A DNA stretch of 7,932 bases from DASVAL01 sp035649575 (GTDB lineage Bacteria; Planctomycetota; UBA1135; UBA2386), in assembly GCA_035649575.1 (NCBI GenBank), contig DASRJH010000335.1, forward strand, positions 1 through 7,932, in the 5' to 3' direction. A model generated the notes under the pieces. That model had not been told where the DNA came from. It ran no database searches and saw only the letters and a list, made by a program, of their open reading frames with translations. Shown here one piece after another: positions 1 through 6,557 of the stretch. The translations under genes were made by a program, and so were the position numbers. Positions within the stretch are counted from its first letter, which is position 1, and each line of letters starts with the position of its first letter.

Positions 1-3000
1 TGGCCCTCGCGTCGACGGGCAGCAACAACACGTTCGTGCAACCGGGCGTCACGGATGCCAGCGGCGTCGCGACCGGCACCATCGCCACCACGACCGCCGA
101 GACCAAGACGATCACCGCCACGGTCAATCCGGGTGCGAGCCAGCTCGTCGTCGCGCAGCAGCCGGCCGTGGGCTTCGTCGGCGACCCGAACAACCTCAGC
201 GCAGCCCTGTCGACCGCGACCGCCGCGCCGAGCACGAACGTCGTCGCCAACGGTTCGACGACATCGACGATCACGGTGACCGTGCGCGACAGCAACGGCA
301 ACGCCGTCGCGGGCCAGAGCGTGGCCCTCGCGTCGACGGGCAGCAACAACACGTTCGTGCAACCGGGCGTCACGGATGCCAGCGGCGTCGCGACCGGCAC
401 CATCGCCACCACGACCGCCGAGACCAAGACGATCACCGTCACGGTCAACCCGGGTGGCAACCAGCTCGTCGTCGCCCAGCAGCCGACCGTGATCTTCGTC
501 GGCGACCCGAACAACATCAGTACAGGACTGTCGACGGCGGTGGCCTGGCCGATGGCCAACGTCGTGGCCAACGGCGTCGCGACGTCGACGATCACGGTCA
601 CGGTACGCGACGTGCACGGCAACGCCGTCGCGGGCCAGAGCGTGGCTCTCTCGTCGACGGGCACCAACAACACCTTCGTGCAGCCCGGTGTCACGGACGC
701 CGCCGGCGTGACGACGGGCACGATCGCGAGCATCAAGGCCGAGACCAAGACGATCACCGCCACCGTCAACCCGGGTGCGGGTCAAGTCGTCATCGCCCAA
801 CACCCGGCGGTGGTCTTCGTCGGCGACCCGAACAACATCGGTGCAGCACAGTCGACCGCGGTGGCCTCGCCGGCCAGCAACGTCGTGGCCAACGGAGTCG
901 CGACGTCGACGATCACGGTCACGGTGCGCGACAGCAACGGCAACGCCGTCGCGGGCCAGGTCGTGGCCCTGGCGTCGACGGGCAGCAACAACACGCTCGT
1001 GCAGCCCGGTGTCACGGATGCTGGCGGCGTGGCCACGGGCACCATCGCGACCATCACGGCCGAGACCAAGACGATCACGGCCACCGTCAACCCGGGCCAG
1101 GGCCAGGTCGTCGTCGTGCAGCAACCGACGGTCGGCTTCGTCGGCGACCCGAACAACATCAGTGCCTCGCTGTCGACCGCGACGGCCGCGCCGACCACCG
1201 GCGTCGTCGCCGACGGCATCGTGACTTCGACGATCACGGTCACGGTGCGCGACGTGAACAGCAACGTCGTCGCGGGCCTCGCCGTCGCGGTGACGTCGAC
1301 GGGCAGCAACAACACGCTCGTGCAGCCCGGCGTCACGAACAGCAACGGCGTCGCGACGGGCACCATCGCGAGCATCCGGGCCGAGACGAAGACCATCACG
1401 GCCACCGTCAGCTCGGGCACGGGTCTCGTCGCCTTGACCCAGCAACCGACGGTCGTCTTCGTTGGCGACCCGAACAACATCAGCGCATCGCTGTCGACGG
1501 CCGTCGCCTCGCCGGCAACGAACGTGGACGCCGACGGCGTCACGACGTCGACCCTGACGGTCACCGTGCTCGACGTCAACAGCAACGCAGTCAGCGGCCA
1601 GGCCGTGCAGCTGTCGTCGACCGGCACGAACAACACGCTCGTGCAACCAGCAGTCTCCGACGAGAGCGGCGTCGCGACCGGCACGATCGCCAGCACGACC
1701 GCGGAGACCAAGACGATCACCGTTACCGTCAACCCCGGCGTCGCGCAGATCGTGCTCACGCAGCAACCGACGGTCGTGTTCGTGCCGCCCGTGGTCAGCG
1801 CGACGCTTTCCACGGCCACGGTCTCGCCGGCGTTCGGCGTTGCCGCCAACGGCATCACCACCGCGACGGTCTCGATCACGGTGCGGTCGACGAACAACGT
1901 GCTGCTGTCCGGGCGGGGCCTCCAGATCGCCGCCACGGGCACCGGCAACACGCTGGTGCAACCGGGTGTGACCAACGGCAGTGGTGCGGCGACAGGCTCG
2001 ATCAGCTCGACGATCGGCGAGCTCAAGACGATCACGGTGACCGCGGATCCGGGCGCGGGCCAGGTCGTGCTCGCGGCCCGTCCCGTGGTCGCGTTCGTCG
2101 CGATCAACAGCAAGGTCTACTACGTCCGCAAGACCGGCAGCGACAGCAACGCCGGCACGACCCCGGCCACCGCCTGGCTCACGCTCGGCAAGGCCGAGAA
2201 CACGATGGTCGCGGGCGACATCGTCTACGTCGGCGCCGGCACCTACGCCGAAGCGCTCGTGATCCAGGCGAACGGCACGGCGACGAACCGGATCACCTAC
2301 CACGCCGACGTCACGGGCGCGTACGCGGGCGACGCTGGCGCGGTCATCGTGACAGCACCGGCCGGCACGGCCATCCACGTCGACAGCGCCGACAACATCA
2401 CGGTCGAAGGGTTCACGGTCGTCAACTCCCAGGTCGGCGTGAGACTGACGGCCAACCCGGTCGGCATCCTCGTGCGCGACAACACCGCCCACGGCTGCAC
2501 CACGGGCATGGCCGTGGAGAGTGGCATTCCGGTCACGCTCGAGAACAACCGGATCTCGAACAACGTCGATGGCATCTCGGTGCTGACCGGAACGGTGACG
2601 CTCCGCAACAACCTCGTCTACAACAACGGCGGCCGCGGCATCTCGATCGCCGGCGGCACCGCCAGCGTGCTCGCGAACACCGTCTACGGGAACGTGGACT
2701 CGAACCTGCGCTTTTCCGGCGGCACCGTGACCGTGACGAACAACCTCGTCACGAACAGTCTCTCGAGCGGCCTGGAGCGCCTTGCCGGAACGATCACGGG
2801 CAGCTTCAACCTGGTCTGGGGCAACACCACCAACTACACCGGCATGGCGGCCGGCACCGGCGACATCTCGTTGAACCCGTTCTTCGTCGACGTCGATGGC
2901 GCGGACAACCTGCTCGGCGGCGCGAACGGTGCCGACGACGACTTCCGGCTCGACCACACGCTGGCCAGCCCGGCGCTCGACGCCGGGTCGGCCGCAGCGA

Positions 3001-4427
3001 CGACGTTCGCGCTCGCCGATGGCTCCTCGCTCGCTGACCGCACTTCGCGCAGCGACGGCGTGCTCGACGGCACGGCGCCCGACGGTGCCGCCGTGAACAT
3101 GGGCTACCACTACGCGGCCGCGACCACCTCGCCACCGAGCCTGCTCGTGAACGACGTGCGCCTGTTCTACGGCGAGGGCAGCGATCGGCAGCCGCGCCTG
3201 CGCACGTGGGACGACCTCGGCTCGAGCTGGTCGTCGGAAGGCAAGGCACTGCCAGCCGGCAGCACGATCTACTGGATGCAGCACGCGCTGTCGCCGCTGC
3301 TCGACGACCACGGGCTGCTCGCCGTACTGTCGGGCAACGGCGCCTCGACGGAGCTCGACATGCTGCGCTGGAACGGCGCCGAGTGGTCGCTCGACTGGAC
3401 CAGCACGTCGATCACGGCAGCCAACGCCCAGAAGCGCGGTTTCGACATCGCCTACGAACAGACCTCCGGTGACGCGATGGTCGTCTACTCGAACAACACG
3501 AACCAGCCGCGCTTCCGCACGCGTGTCAACGGCACCTGGTCCGCCGAAACCGGGGTCACGAGCGCCCCGCTCGCCGGCGTCGTGCAGTGGGTGCAGATGG
3601 CGTCGCGCCCGGGCAGCAACGAGATCGCACTCTGCTACAGCGACTCGTCGAACGACCTCGCGGTGGTCGTGTGGAGCGGCACCGCGTGGGTCGCCGCGAC
3701 GTCGGCCGTGCTCGAGACGAACCTCAAGACGAATGCAGTGACCACGGCGGTCAGCAACCGCGTCTTCGACGTCGCCTACGAAGCGACGACCGGCGACGCG
3801 CTCGTGGCCTGGAGCAGGGCCACGACCAACGGCTTCTGGTACTCGACGAAGCTAGCGGCCAGCACCGGTTGGGCCGCGGCCGCGCAGCAGGCTGCGGCGC
3901 CGTCCAACGGCGTGCCGCACTTCGTCGACCTCGCGACGGAACCGGGCGGCAGCCGGATCGCCTGCTGCGCTCTGAGTCTCGACGGCCAGGAACGCCTGGG
4001 CCTCGCGACCTGGGACGGCAGCGCGTGGGTGAACGCCGGCGAGTACGACGCGCAGATCCGCGACGTGAACAATGGCGCCACGGGCGACTTCCCGGCCGCG
4101 GTGGCATGGGTCGGCAACAGCGGCACCGCAGTGTGCGTCTACGCCGACGACACGACCGACACGCTCGACTGGGCGAGCTGGACGCCGGGGACGGGCTGGG
4201 TCGTGCAGACGGATGGGGCGATCCCCGGCAAGGGCTTCACCGAGTCGATCGACCTGCAGTCGTTCGCGAACGTCCAGGACGTCTTGCTCGTGTTCTCGGA
4301 CAGCAACGCGGATCTCTACGCGCTCACGTTCACGGGCACGGGCTGGGCCCTCACGATCACCTCGCTCGAGGACTCGCTGTCGTCGATCGCGAGCAGACCG
4401 TTCGGCTTCGCGGTCAAGGCGCAGTGA
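1..4427 (+). CDS. Giant modular surface protein: Big_1 Ig repeats, beta-helix, C-terminal propeller (5' partial)
   Basis: The frame is open from base 3 with no upstream stop, so the N-terminus, any signal peptide and further repeats are missing; 1,474 residues and a TGA stop (4425-4427) are visible. The GTG at 36-38 is only an internal valine of a repeat (NTFVQPGV), not a start. Counting from the codon at 3, residues 1-699 are Ig-like repeats of 107 aa, about 705-1037 resemble a right-handed beta-helix (opening VYYVRKTGSDSNAG, closing SPALDAGS and NMGYHY), and about 1047-1474 form a propeller-like repeat domain. Big_1 domains are known as rigid stalks in invasin/intimin-type adhesins; here they probably hold the two C-terminal domains away from the cell. 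Ligand or substrate is unknown, and I see no catalytic motif. There is no C-terminal sorting signal such as LPXTG or PEP-CTERM; the chain ends FAVKAQ. The gene converges with the solute-binding protein gene. I am confident of the architecture but not of the function. Confidence 0.93.
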   Translation, partial: ALASTGSNNTFVQPGVTDASGVATGTIATTTAETKTITATVNPGASQLVVAQQPAVGFVGDPNNLSAALSTATAAPSTNVVANGSTTSTITVTVRDSNGNAVAGQSVALASTGSNNTFVQPGVTDASGVATGTIATTTAETKTITVTVNPGGNQLVVAQQPTVIFVGDPNNISTGLSTAVAWPMANVVANGVATSTITVTVRDVHGNAVAGQSVALSSTGTNNTFVQPGVTDAAGVTTGTIASIKAETKTITATVNPGAGQVVIAQHPAVVFVGDPNNIGAAQSTAVASPASNVVANGVATSTITVTVRDSNGNAVAGQVVALASTGSNNTLVQPGVTDAGGVATGTIATITAETKTITATVNPGQGQVVVVQQPTVGFVGDPNNISASLSTATAAPTTGVVADGIVTSTITVTVRDVNSNVVAGLAVAVTSTGSNNTLVQPGVTNSNGVATGTIASIRAETKTITATVSSGTGLVALTQQPTVVFVGDPNNISASLSTAVASPATNVDADGVTTSTLTVTVLDVNSNAVSGQAVQLSSTGTNNTLVQPAVSDESGVATGTIASTTAETKTITVTVNPGVAQIVLTQQPTVVFVPPVVSATLSTATVSPAFGVAANGITTATVSITVRSTNNVLLSGRGLQIAATGTGNTLVQPGVTNGSGAATGSISSTIGELKTITVTADPGAGQVVLAARPVVAFVAINSKVYYVRKTGSDSNAGTTPATAWLTLGKAENTMVAGDIVYVGAGTYAEALVIQANGTATNRITYHADVTGAYAGDAGAVIVTAPAGTAIHVDSADNITVEGFTVVNSQVGVRLTANPVGILVRDNTAHGCTTGMAVESGIPVTLENNRISNNVDGISVLTGTVTLRNNLVYNNGGRGISIAGGTASVLANTVYGNVDSNLRFSGGTVTVTNNLVTNSLSSGLERLAGTITGSFNLVWGNTTNYTGMAAGTGDISLNPFFVDVDGADNLLGGANGADDDFRLDHTLASPALDAGSAAATTFALADGSSLADRTSRSDGVLDGTAPDGAAVNMGYHYAAATTSPPSLLVNDVRLFYGEGSDRQPRLRTWDDLGSSWSSEGKALPAGSTIYWMQHALSPLLDDHGLLAVLSGNGASTELDMLRWNGAEWSLDWTSTSITAANAQKRGFDIAYEQTSGDAMVVYSNNTNQPRFRTRVNGTWSAETGVTSAPLAGVVQWVQMASRPGSNEIALCYSDSSNDLAVVVWSGTAWVAATSAVLETNLKTNAVTTAVSNRVFDVAYEATTGDALVAWSRATTNGFWYSTKLAASTGWAAAAQQAAAPSNGVPHFVDLATEPGGSRIACCALSLDGQERLGLATWDGSAWVNAGEYDAQIRDVNNGATGDFPAAVAWVGNSGTAVCVYADDTTDTLDWASWTPGTGWVVQTDGAIPGKGFTESIDLQSFANVQDVLLVFSDSNADLYALTFTGTGWALTITSLEDSLSSIASRPFGFAVKAQ
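3..2099 (+). repeat. Tandem 321-bp repeats encoding 107-aa bacterial Ig-like (Big_1) domains
   Basis: Using the linker motif FVGDPNN as the marker, units begin at 180, 501, 822, 1143, 1464 and 1785, an exact 321-bp period. The last unit (1785-2099) is 315 bp because its linker reads FVPPVVSA, two codons shorter. A partial unit occupies 3-179, so six complete units and one partial one are visible and the array extends left. Each unit has the Big_1 pattern: VVANG or VVADG, a TSTITVTVRD strand, N-x-N-x-V-x-G-Q, a STGSNNT loop, QPGVTD, GVATGTIA and ETKTITVTV. The partial unit and the next one are identical over bases 1-117 versus 322-438, while units further right diverge progressively. This suggests recent duplication or gene conversion toward the N-terminal side. 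Copy number is likely to vary between strains and to be error-prone in short-read assembly. Confidence 0.92.
2115..3113 (+). other. Right-handed parallel beta-helix domain (DUF1565/Beta_helix type) within the giant protein
   Basis: Residues about 705-1037 of the visible protein. The entry motif YYVRKTGSDSNAGTTPATAW, followed by GDIVYVGAGTYAE, is the usual opening of DUF1565-like beta-helix proteins (a sequence-level family resemblance). The middle shows short rungs with asparagine ladders: DNITVEGFTV, LENNRISNNVDGISV, LRNNLVYNNGGRGISI, LANTVYGNVDSNLRF and VTNNLVTNSLSSGL, about 20-24 residues apart. The closing segment (NPFFVDVDG, then DDFRLDHTLASPALDAGS, then VNMGYHY) matches the common C-terminal cap of these proteins. 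Known relatives include polysaccharide lyases and many non-catalytic surface proteins. I cannot identify catalytic residues, so carbohydrate binding or cleavage is only a possibility. Confidence 0.85.
3141..4424 (+). other. C-terminal eight-motif beta-propeller-like domain
   Basis: Residues about 1047-1474 hold eight similar segments of roughly 45-55 aa. Each has hydrophobic strands and most end in a tryptophan hairpin such as NGAEW, NGTW, SGTAW, DGSAW or GTGW. Segments after the first begin near 3264, 3432, 3579, 3759, 3912, 4086 and 4236. Two types alternate: odd ones open RGFDIAYEQTSGDAMVVYS or RVFDVAYEATTGDALVAWS, while even ones open WVQMASRPGSNEIALCYS or FVDLATEPGG. The first segment (NDVRLFYGEGSD) lacks the opening strand, and the protein ends in RPFGFAVKAQ, which resembles that missing odd-type strand. 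This is the expected layout of a propeller closed by its C-terminus. The fold is inferred from repeat pattern only. A role in ligand or glycan binding at the tip of the stalk is plausible but not shown. Confidence 0.65.
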
Positions 4428-4444
4428 CGCCTGCGGGCGTCACT
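4423..4444. terminator. Putative bidirectional hairpin between convergent genes, containing both stop codons
   Basis: AGTGACGCC (4423-4431), loop TGCG, GGCGTCACT (4436-4444) form a perfect 9-bp G+C-rich inverted repeat. The TGA of the + gene (4425-4427) and the complement of the - gene's TGA (4440-4442) sit symmetrically in the two arms. It lies exactly where transcription from both sides must end. Neither side is followed by a T-tract, so it is not a canonical intrinsic terminator. It could act as a U-tract-less terminator or as a 3'-end stabilising stem for both transcripts. Confidence 0.55.
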
Positions 4445-6152
4445 CGCGCTGGAACTCGGGCCGCACGAAGGCGCGTTCGACCACGAGGCCCAGCGGGCCG
4501 GGCGCGACGTTCTCGACGTGCACGTTGAGCAGGATCGAGGCCCGCGGATGCACGAGGAAGGTCACTGGCTGTTCCTGGTAGACGAGCTCGTGCAGTTCGC
4601 GCAGTAGCGCCTGGCGCCGCCCCACGTCGAGCTCCGCTCGCGCAGCGGTCGCGAGGCGGTCGGCCTCGTCGTTCTGCCAGTGGCCGAAGTTGCTCAGGCC
4701 CGTGCTGTGCACGAAGTCGTAAGGATCCCCCCACGCGTTGAAGTAGTCCAAGGCGAGCAGCCCGTCCCACGCGCCGTTGTCCCGCTCGGACGCGTACTGC
4801 TCCCACTCGCGCGTCCGCACCTCCAAGTCGAGGCCTGCCCGCTTGCCCGCATCCGCGAACAGGTCGACGAGACGCCGCATCGTCTCGTTTCCGTCGGGCG
4901 CCAGGAACGCGAGCCGCAGCGGCTTCTGCTGTGCGGGATCGAAGCCCGCAGCACGCAGCTGCTGCCGCGCCGCGGCGGGATCGAAGCCGAACTCCTGGCC
5001 CGGGTGCGGATACTCGGCGCTGTCTGGCTTCGCGTGCGCGCGCGCAGCAACCGCGGCATCGGAGCCGAACACGGCCAGCATGCTGTCCTGATCGAACAAC
5101 CTCGCGAGCGCACGACGCACGCGACAATCGTCGTACGGAGGCCGATTGCAGTTCCAGACGACGCGGAACACGCCGAGGGTCCGGTAGTCGAAGCAGAGCT
5201 TGCGATACGACTGCGCTAGCTCGGGGCGCGACTTCAGCACCTCGTCGGCCTGCGGACAGCTGAACCAGTCGACCTCACGGCGCACGAGTGCAGTGAATGC
5301 GTTCTGCGGGTCGCGGAACAGCGTGCGGATGCCTTCGAAGTTCCAGCAGCCCGGCTGCGCCTCACGCCGCCAGCTGTGAGGATTGCGTACGAGCAGCAGG
5401 TCCTGGCGGCGGCGCCAGGTGCTCGGCCCTTCGGGCAAGTTCTGCAGCATGTAGGGGCCGGTACCCGGCCCACACTCGGTCTCGATCTGTTCGAAGAGCC
5501 GCGCGAATGCCGCGCTGTCGACCGGCGGCACCGGCTCGTTCATCGCCGCGGCCCGCTTTGCTATGCGATCGACGAAGAACCGGCGCTGGACCACGAACCA
5601 GCCCTCGCCGACGGCCTGGGTCGCGGCGAAGTGCACGCCACGGAAGTGCACGCGGAAGTGCTGGTCGTCGAGCACATCGACCGCCTCGACGCGCGCGAAG
5701 GCGTCACCGATGACGCCGAACGCCAGGTGCCCGGCCTTCGCGAGATCCCAGCCGAACAGCACGTCCGCCATCGTCAGCGGGGCGCCGTCCGAGAACCGCA
5801 CGCCCTGTCGCAGCGCGAACGTGCAGGTCTTGCCGTCTCGAGCCACTTCGAACGTGGCGAGCGCGGGCCGCAGCGCACCGGTCACGGGATCGCAGTCGAG
5901 CAGGCAATCGTGCGTGTAGGCGAGCACGAGTCGGCGCGCGACCGCTTCGCCCGTCGTGAACGGATTGATGTCGCTCGGTTCTTCCGCGAGTCCCGTGTAG
6001 ACGTGGCCCTGCGGAACCGAAGAGGATTCCGAGACCGCATGAGCCGGCGCAGGCGTCAGCCCCGCATGAACCGGCGCGCGCAGCATCACGCGCAGTCCGA
6101 GCGCGAGCCCCAAGGCTCCGATCAGGACGGCCAGGACAGGCAGGGCGCGCAT
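4440..6152 (-). CDS. Exported family-5 (OppA/DppA-like) ABC transporter solute-binding protein, orphan
   Basis: This is the periplasmic or lipid-side binding component of an oligopeptide/dipeptide-type ABC importer (SBP_bac_5). From the chosen ATG it is 570 aa, normal for the family. Residues 1-25 (MRALPVLAVLIGALGLALGL, then RVMLR) form a signal peptide or N-terminal anchor, with a possible AxA-type site at PAHA. Family signatures are the RQGVRFSDGAPLTMADV block (about 114-131), GTGPYML (about 230-236), VRRALARLFDQDSML (about 345-359), FDPAAARQQLRAAGFDP (about 390-406), and a C-terminal helix and strand ending in QPVTFLVHP. Nine cysteines in the mature part, including a CLLDC pair (83/87), are unusual and suggest disulfides. 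An ATG at 6215 (21 residues longer, preceded by GAGGT three bases away) and a GTG at 6260 are alternative starts; I prefer 6152 because it gives a standard signal peptide, although it has no clear ribosome site. No permease or ATPase genes are in view. The ligand cannot be predicted. Confidence 0.88.
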   Translation of the reverse strand: MRALPVLAVLIGALGLALGLRVMLRAPVHAGLTPAPAHAVSESSSVPQGHVYTGLAEEPSDINPFTTGEAVARRLVLAYTHDCLLDCDPVTGALRPALATFEVARDGKTCTFALRQGVRFSDGAPLTMADVLFGWDLAKAGHLAFGVIGDAFARVEAVDVLDDQHFRVHFRGVHFAATQAVGEGWFVVQRRFFVDRIAKRAAAMNEPVPPVDSAAFARLFEQIETECGPGTGPYMLQNLPEGPSTWRRRQDLLLVRNPHSWRREAQPGCWNFEGIRTLFRDPQNAFTALVRREVDWFSCPQADEVLKSRPELAQSYRKLCFDYRTLGVFRVVWNCNRPPYDDCRVRRALARLFDQDSMLAVFGSDAAVAARAHAKPDSAEYPHPGQEFGFDPAAARQQLRAAGFDPAQQKPLRLAFLAPDGNETMRRLVDLFADAGKRAGLDLEVRTREWEQYASERDNGAWDGLLALDYFNAWGDPYDFVHSTGLSNFGHWQNDEADRLATAARAELDVGRRQALLRELHELVYQEQPVTFLVHPRASILLNVHVENVAPGPLGLVVERAFVRPEFQRE

Positions 6153-6265
6153 GAGGCAGGGACGCGGCAACGCCGGGACGCACGGGGCAGACCAGGCGGG
6201 GTGGCGAACCGGCATGCTACCTCGGCCGTCCGCGCGCGCGAAGGCGCAGCAACGGAACACGCCGA

Positions 6266-6544
6266 TCAGCCCCGCGACGCCCCCCTACCGGCCGCGATGC
6301 CCGCCCACATCGCGAGCAAGCCGAGCAGGTTGTGGCCGAGCACGTCGGCCGCGAGCACGCCGTAGCGTCGTTCTTCCCACAGACTGCTGCAGTCGAACGC
6401 AAACGAGGAAAAAGTCGTGAAGGAACCGAAGAAGCCCACGAGGACCACGGTCGCGACCTGCGGCGACCATCGCGCCTGACCCAGACTCCAGCAGAGACCA
6501 AAGCCGCCCGCAGCTGCAAGCGAGACGAGGAGAGTGGCCTGCAT
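6266..6544 (-). CDS. crcB: CrcB/FluC-like fluoride channel lacking the first transmembrane helix
   Basis: CrcB/FluC proteins are small four-helix membrane proteins that dimerise into fluoride-export channels and are usually about 110-130 aa. This one is 92 aa. The segment GFFGSFTTFSSF (residues 37-48) matches the family's helix-3 break with both fluoride-contacting phenylalanines (F45, F48). Residues about 61-87 (VLAADVLGHNLLGLLAMWAG...GR) match helix 4. Residues 3-21 (ATLLVSLAAAGGFGLCWSL) align with helix 2, where the usual G-T-L-x-V-N has Ser8 in place of the pore asparagine. Helix 1 is absent: the frame upstream of the ATG runs only 11 codons (RPTRRSSLAGR) to a TGA at 6578-6580, with no other start. 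The ATG follows the upstream gene's stop by 13 nt, with AGGT three bases before it, so it is probably translated in an operon. It may be a decayed remnant, a short partner for another CrcB subunit, or the product of an upstream deletion. Family assignment is firm; activity is doubtful. Confidence 0.78.
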   Translation of the reverse strand: MQATLLVSLAAAGGFGLCWSLGQARWSPQVATVVLVGFFGSFTTFSSFAFDCSSLWEERRYGVLAADVLGHNLLGLLAMWAGIAAGRGASRG

Positions 6545-6557
6545 GCGACCTGCGAGA

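Noticed and set aside
36..38. GTG as the start of the giant surface protein
   Set aside because: It encodes the valine of NTFVQPGV inside a repeat unit, and the frame is open and homologous upstream to base 3.
782..2113. 443-codon open frame antisense to the Ig repeats
   Set aside because: It is the mirror of a high-GC3 repeat array: the same repeat period appears with Val/Thr/Pro-rich low-complexity sequence and no independent domain. The + strand frame carries clear Big_1 motifs.
6231..6240. (CG)5 alternating tract that could form Z-DNA
   Set aside because: Short CG runs are expected by chance at this base composition, and others occur within genes, for example near 5035-5043.
6153..6265. 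Promoter or separate small gene between crcB and the solute-binding protein gene
   Set aside because: No convincing -35/-10 pair or terminator is visible. The frame is continuous with the binding protein and is better explained as leader or alternative N-terminus.
5376..6365. 329-codon + strand frame opposite the solute-binding protein gene
   Set aside because: Composition is Arg/Glu/His-rich and lacks domains; the - frame matches SBP_bac_5 along its length.
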